A DNA stretch of 10,427 bases from Bacteroidota bacterium (GTDB lineage: Bacteria; Bacteroidota; Bacteroidia; Bacteroidales; WCHB1-69). The DNA lies in NCBI GenBank assembly GCA_023392945.1, contig JAEWNB010000051.1, forward strand, positions 1 through 10,427, in the 5' to 3' direction. Under the pieces are notes generated by a model, which was not told the origin of the DNA, ran no database searches, and saw only the letters and a program-made list of their open reading frames with translations. The position numbers and the translations under genes were made by a program. Shown piece after piece: positions 6,914-10,427 of this stretch. Each line of letters opens with the position of its first letter. Within the stretch, counting starts at the first letter, position 1.

Positions 6914-8185
6914 ATGAGAAAAGACAATCACTCAAAATTTGAAACATTAAGGTCTGAATTTCCTTTTTTTACCTATAACGATTTCCATTTCAAGGTAAAT
7001 AATCATACTATTGAAATGAATTTCGACTTCAGTATCGGGGACTCTATTCGATTCAATCCAAAGATGAAGCTTCATTTGAATAGTTATTTCAGTGGCACTA
7101 CAAAAGAAGAAGAGATTGAGGGGTTGGTTTTTCACATTGGCATGATTGAACTAATCAGCTATTGGAAATCTACTTGTTCAAAAAATATTATCCTGAAAAA
7201 ATATGCCCTAAACAGTTCGCAACAGGCTTGGTGGAAAAAGCTTTACAGGAAAGGGTTGGGAGAATTTTTCTATCAGAACTCCATCACTACTTCTGAAGAG
7301 AACTTTATGGATTTTATCATTGACGAAAAAGCTCAACCTTCAGAAAATTTACAATACAAGAAAATAGCCTCCTCGGACAGCGTTATTGTTCCTATCGGTG
7401 GCGGAAAAGATTCTGTAGTCACGTTAGAATCATTGAAACAAGAAAAAAAGATTATTCCCTTTATCATCAATCCCAGAGGGGCTACACTGGATTGTGCCCG
7501 CATTGCAGGTTTTGAAAGCGAAGAAAAAATTGTTATTTTGGAACGGGAGATAGACAATAAACTATTAGAACTAAACAAATCAGGTTTTTTGAACGGGCAT
7601 ACTCCCTTTTCAGCGATGTTGGCATTTTACACGTTGCTTGTCAGTTATGGCACAAATGTAAGAGAGATTGCCCTATCAAATGAATCAAGTGCCAATGAAC
7701 CAACAATACCGGGCACTGACATCAACCATCAATATTCAAAATCGATTGAATTTGAAGAAGATTTCAGAAAATATGTCAACCATAACATGAATGGTTGTTC
7801 TCATTATTACAGTTATCTTCGCCCCTATTCAGAATTAGAAATTGCAGAAAAATTTGCCGGATATCCTGACTATTTTGATATTTTCAAAAGTTGTAATGCA
7901 GGCAGTAAAGAGAACATCTGGTGTTGCAATTGTTCAAAATGTTTATTTGCTTACATTATTTTATCTCCATTCATAGAAGACACAAAAATGATTTCCATTT
8001 TTGGAGAAGATTTGCTTAACAAAGAGGAATTAGTTCAATATTTTGACGAGTTGACGGGAATTTCAGAAAACAAGCCCTTTGAATGTGTCGGCACAATTGA
8101 TGAAGTAAACAAAGCCATTGAGATGATTCAACAAACAAGGAAAGATAAATATTTGATAAAACATTATTATAAAAACAAAAGATGA
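6914..8185 (+). CDS. murL: MurL-type UDP-MurNAc-L-Ala-L-Glu epimerase
   Basis: This 423-residue protein is predicted to invert the glutamate of UDP-MurNAc-L-Ala-L-Glu to D-Glu using ATP (EC 5.1.1.23), an alternative to making D-Glu with the racemase MurI. A PP-loop for ATP is seen at IGGGKDS (161-167). From memory of the family I recognise its conserved blocks in order: GLGEFFY (114-120), NGHTPFSA (227-234), SNESSANEP (255-263), NHQYSKSIEFEEDF (271-284), YYSYLRPYSELEIAEKFA (298-315), and KPFECVG (387-393). A Cys cluster with C327, C337, C338, C340 and C343 resembles the zinc site of QueC, another PP-loop enzyme, but length and blocks do not fit QueC. No signal peptide is present, so it is cytoplasmic. 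Its stop overlaps the next start (ATGA). No murD gene is adjacent, unlike the described murD2-murL pair of Xanthomonas. The family call is strong; activity is inferred. Confidence 0.83.
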   Translation: MRKDNHSKFETLRSEFPFFTYNDFHFKVNNHTIEMNFDFSIGDSIRFNPKMKLHLNSYFSGTTKEEEIEGLVFHIGMIELISYWKSTCSKNIILKKYALNSSQQAWWKKLYRKGLGEFFYQNSITTSEENFMDFIIDEKAQPSENLQYKKIASSDSVIVPIGGGKDSVVTLESLKQEKKIIPFIINPRGATLDCARIAGFESEEKIVILEREIDNKLLELNKSGFLNGHTPFSAMLAFYTLLVSYGTNVREIALSNESSANEPTIPGTDINHQYSKSIEFEEDFRKYVNHNMNGCSHYYSYLRPYSELEIAEKFAGYPDYFDIFKSCNAGSKENIWCCNCSKCLFAYIILSPFIEDTKMISIFGEDLLNKEELVQYFDELTGISENKPFECVGTIDEVNKAIEMIQQTRKDKYLIKHYYKNKR

Positions 8186-9060
8186 AACCAACATTATTGA
8201 TTTTGGCTGCCGGCTTGGGAAGTCGTTATGGTGGACTCAAACAACTCGATTCATTAGGTCCACATGGAGAAACCATTATGGATTATTCAATTAATGATGC
8301 TATTGCTGCCGGTTTTAACCGCGTAGTTTTTGTCATCAGGCGCAGTATGGAAGATGATTTCAAGTCGCTCATATTATCCAAATATCAAAACAAGATAGCA
8401 GTAGAATACCAATTTCAGGAACTTGATAATCTTCCCAAAGGATTCAAGGTTAATAAAAATCGAATTAAACCCTATGGAACTGCACATGCAATTTTAGTGG
8501 CAAAAAACAGCATCAAAACTCCTTTTGCTGTCATCAATGCAGATGATTTTTACGGCAGAGATGCTTTCATGACCATCTCAGAATTCTTGCAGCAGGATTT
8601 CGATCCTGCCTATCCATTGTATGCGATGGTTGGGTATCAGCTTGGGAATACTTTGTCAGAAAACGGCTCAGTTTCAAGAGGTGTTTGTGTTACCAATGAA
8701 AAGGGGGAACTTGTCAGTATCACGGAAATGAAAAAAATCAAAAGATATCACGATGGAATTAAAAACATTGAAGATAACGGGGCGATTACACCAATAGATG
8801 AGCAGAGACAAGTTTCAATGAATTTTTGGGGATTTACGACAAATTTCTTTGACGATTTAGATAGGATGTTCCTTGATTTTCTAAAAGAAAACAACAACAA
8901 CCCGGCTGCCGAATTTCCCATTCCATCCGTAATAAATCATTTTTTGGAAACTAAAAAAGCAGTCATCCAAGTATTGAAAAGCAATGCAGAATGGTTTGGC
9001 GTTACCTATCATGAAGACAGAGCAAAAGTAGTTGAAAGGCTCAAAAAGATTCCATATTAA
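8182..9060 (+). CDS. Sugar-1-phosphate nucleotidyltransferase-like protein, substrate unknown
   Basis: This 292-residue cytoplasmic protein has the GT-A-like NTP_transferase fold. The nucleotide-binding signature LAAGLGSRYGGLKQL spans 8-22, with R15 and K20 as the usual phosphate-contacting residues. The base/sugar-binding segment PYGTAHAIL is at 98-106, and the metal-binding acidic pair is at NADDFYG (D121, D122). Enzymes of this fold join a sugar-1-phosphate to an NTP to give a nucleotide sugar and pyrophosphate. The GSRYGGLKQLD variant departs from the GTRL opening of RmlA, GlmU and MurU and belongs to a group commonly annotated only as nucleotidyltransferase in Bacteroidota. Its start lies within the murL stop (ATGA), so the two are probably translationally coupled, which hints at a cell-envelope sugar as substrate. 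TruA follows after 17 bases. Donor nucleotide and sugar remain open. Confidence 0.85.
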   Translation: MKPTLLILAAGLGSRYGGLKQLDSLGPHGETIMDYSINDAIAAGFNRVVFVIRRSMEDDFKSLILSKYQNKIAVEYQFQELDNLPKGFKVNKNRIKPYGTAHAILVAKNSIKTPFAVINADDFYGRDAFMTISEFLQQDFDPAYPLYAMVGYQLGNTLSENGSVSRGVCVTNEKGELVSITEMKKIKRYHDGIKNIEDNGAITPIDEQRQVSMNFWGFTTNFFDDLDRMFLDFLKENNNNPAAEFPIPSVINHFLETKKAVIQVLKSNAEWFGVTYHEDRAKVVERLKKIPY

Positions 9061-9077
9061 AAAGAGAGAAATCAAAG

Positions 9078-9842
9078 ATGCGCTATTTTATTAAATTGGC
9101 ATACAATGGAGCCCCTTTTTACGGATGGCAGGTACAGCCAAGGCAAATCAGTGTTCAGGAGGTTTTAGAGAATGCTTTTTCTTTGCTTTTAAAAGATAAA
9201 ATTAAGATAACCGGCTGTGGACGGACTGACACGGGTGTAAATGCCAGAGAGTATTATGCACATTTTGATTGGGGTGAAAAAATGTCAGCTACTGAGATAA
9301 AGAAATTTGTTAGCAGATTAAATATATTTTTACCCAAAGAGATTGTCATTTATCAAATTCAGCCGATGCCTGAGAGCGCCCATGCCCGATTTGATGCCAT
9401 TTCAAGAACATACCGTTACTATGTCAATCTCAGCAAAGACCCCTTTTACTATCCTTTTGCTTTACATTTATCAAAGAAGCCCGATATAGAAAAAATGAAT
9501 GAAGCTGCGGCTAAGCTATTGGAAGTAAATGATTTTACAAGTTTTTCAAAATTACATACTCAGGTAAACAACAACAATTGTAAGATTATGTCTGCCTATT
9601 GGAAAGAAGAAAAAGAGCAATTAATATTTGAGATTACTGCCGACCGATTTCTTCGCAATATGGTAAGAGCTATAGTTGGAACTTTGTTATGGGTTGGAAA
9701 AGGAAAATTAAGCATTGATGAGTTTCAAGATGTTATTAATCAAAAAAATAGATGCAAGGCCGGGAATTCTGTTCCTGCCCATGCACTTTTTTTAGAAAAA
9801 GTTCGTTATCCAAAAGGATATATGCCGGAAGAAAATGAGTAA
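9078..9842 (+). CDS. truA: tRNA pseudouridine(38-40) synthase TruA
   Basis: This 254-residue enzyme converts uridines at positions 38-40 of the tRNA anticodon stem-loop to pseudouridine. The catalytic Asp is D51 in GCGRTDTGVNA (46-56), the family signature. Other TruA marks are the opening strand YFIKLAYNGAPFYGWQVQP, the DAISRTYRYYV block (about 109-119), DFTSFSK, and the C-terminal FLRNMVRAIVGTLLWVGKG. The length is typical of a complete TruA. The start at 9078 is preceded by the purine-rich AAAGAGAGAAATCAAAG, which may help ribosome loading. It is the third gene of the plus-strand run. The link to its envelope-related neighbours is probably only co-transcription. The next gene starts 55 bases later. 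Confidence 0.97.
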   Translation: MRYFIKLAYNGAPFYGWQVQPRQISVQEVLENAFSLLLKDKIKITGCGRTDTGVNAREYYAHFDWGEKMSATEIKKFVSRLNIFLPKEIVIYQIQPMPESAHARFDAISRTYRYYVNLSKDPFYYPFALHLSKKPDIEKMNEAAAKLLEVNDFTSFSKLHTQVNNNNCKIMSAYWKEEKEQLIFEITADRFLRNMVRAIVGTLLWVGKGKLSIDEFQDVINQKNRCKAGNSVPAHALFLEKVRYPKGYMPEENE

Positions 9843-9897
9843 AACATACTATATTATATTATCATCCGGCAGTAAATAATAAGCAGTCAATGGAAAT

Positions 9898-10427
9898 ATG
9901 AAAAAGAGAGAAAAAATCGGTTACTGGATAGTAGCAGTAATGACCATATTATTATTCTCATCATGTAACAAGCCGGTGTATGATGAAAATGCAAAATTGA
10001 CTTTTTCATTATCAGAAGTCACTTTTGACACTGTATTTTCGACAATCGGTTCTACGACTCAAAGGCTTATGGTATACAATCCGAATAATTTTGATATCAC
10101 CACCGACATTCATTTGGCAAGCGGTTCAAATTCGTATTACAGCATAAACGTTGACGGGCTTCCCGGTGTTGACTTTGATGATGTTGAGATACGGGCAAAA
10201 GACAGTATTTTCATTCACATTAAAGTGACCATCAATCCCGGAAATCAGAACAATCCCTTCTTAGTTACCGACTCCATAGTATTCAAGACGGGGAACAACC
10301 GACAAGATGTAGATTTAATTGCATACGGGCAGGATGCCAATTTCATTGTAGCAGACAGCCAGACAGGGAATCTTAATTACAAAATTGTTGCCGGAGCTCA
10401 TGAGACCACCCGATGGACAAACGAAAA
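9898..10427 (+). CDS. Bacteroidota-type lipoprotein, N-terminal part, cut by the window edge
   Basis: The first 176 codons are present with no stop before the right edge. The start MKKREKIGYWIVAVMTILLF is a lipoprotein signal peptide: basic head, hydrophobic core, then FSSC with Cys23 as the probable lipidated residue. The residues after it are NKPVYDENAKLTFS; acidic residues at +6 and +7 are only loosely like the phylum's surface-export signal. The mature part is beta-rich, with segments such as VTFDTVFSTIGSTTQ, VYNPNNFDI, VDGLPGVDF, KDSIFIHIKV and LIAYGQDANF. I recall this pattern as a conserved Bacteroidota lipoprotein family, often about 500 residues long, whose later part carries repeated parallel-beta segments. 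The function is unknown to me. No TAnnTTTG element is seen in the 55 bases after truA, so it may be read through from truA. Confidence 0.8.
   Translation, partial: MKKREKIGYWIVAVMTILLFSSCNKPVYDENAKLTFSLSEVTFDTVFSTIGSTTQRLMVYNPNNFDITTDIHLASGSNSYYSINVDGLPGVDFDDVEIRAKDSIFIHIKVTINPGNQNNPFLVTDSIVFKTGNNRQDVDLIAYGQDANFIVADSQTGNLNYKIVAGAHETTRWTNE

Noticed and set aside
6914..8185. QueC/ExsB-like 7-deazaguanine synthase as an alternative identity for the PP-loop protein
   Set aside because: The Cys cluster and PP-loop are QueC-like, but the protein is about twice as long. The NGHTPFSA, NHQYSK, LRPYSEL and KPFECVG blocks and the order of domains fit MurL instead.
9835..9879. Tiny frame MSKTYYIILSSGSK overlapping the end of truA
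   Set aside because: Only 14 codons, no family resemblance and no strong leader. It fits a chance frame in an AT-rich gap.

Overview
The window looks like chromosomal DNA from a member of the Bacteroidota. It is AT-rich, and most start codons have A/T-rich leaders rather than a Shine-Dalgarno sequence. Several intergenic gaps carry a match to the Bacteroidota -7 promoter element TAnnTTTG. The protein families also fit: a MacA/MacB/TolC-type pump with separate ATPase and permease genes, and a Cys-lipoprotein of a type common in this phylum. I see no insertion sequence, CRISPR array, rRNA or tRNA. Coding density is high and no gap exceeds 220 bases.

Left part, minus strand (1-6780). Positions 1-85 hold the first 28 codons of a family 2 glycosyltransferase that runs off the left edge. 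Positions 207-5981 hold a five-gene operon transcribed leftwards: an ABC ATPase, two different FtsX/MacB-type permeases, a periplasmic adaptor and a TolC-like outer-membrane channel. Together they describe a complete three-part export machine spanning both membranes. The substrate cannot be read from sequence, and no regulator lies beside the operon. Upstream of it, a YqgE/AlgH family protein (6199-6780) is also on the minus strand.

Right part, plus strand (6914-10427). Four genes run rightwards. The first is a MurL-type enzyme that epimerises the glutamate of UDP-MurNAc-L-Ala-L-Glu, recognised by its PP-loop, conserved blocks and Cys cluster. A sugar-1-phosphate nucleotidyltransferase-like protein overlaps it by four bases. 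TruA (tRNA pseudouridine synthase) follows, then the N-terminal part of a Bacteroidota lipoprotein that runs off the right edge.

The divergent gap between yqgE and murL contains a perfect 9-base inverted repeat whose two arms are each a TAttTTTG -7 element, one per strand, pointing at each other. The most noteworthy item is murL, an alternative route to D-glutamate in peptidoglycan, found without an adjacent murD and translationally coupled to a nucleotidyltransferase of unknown substrate. The rest of the window is ordinary core and envelope-transport gene content.
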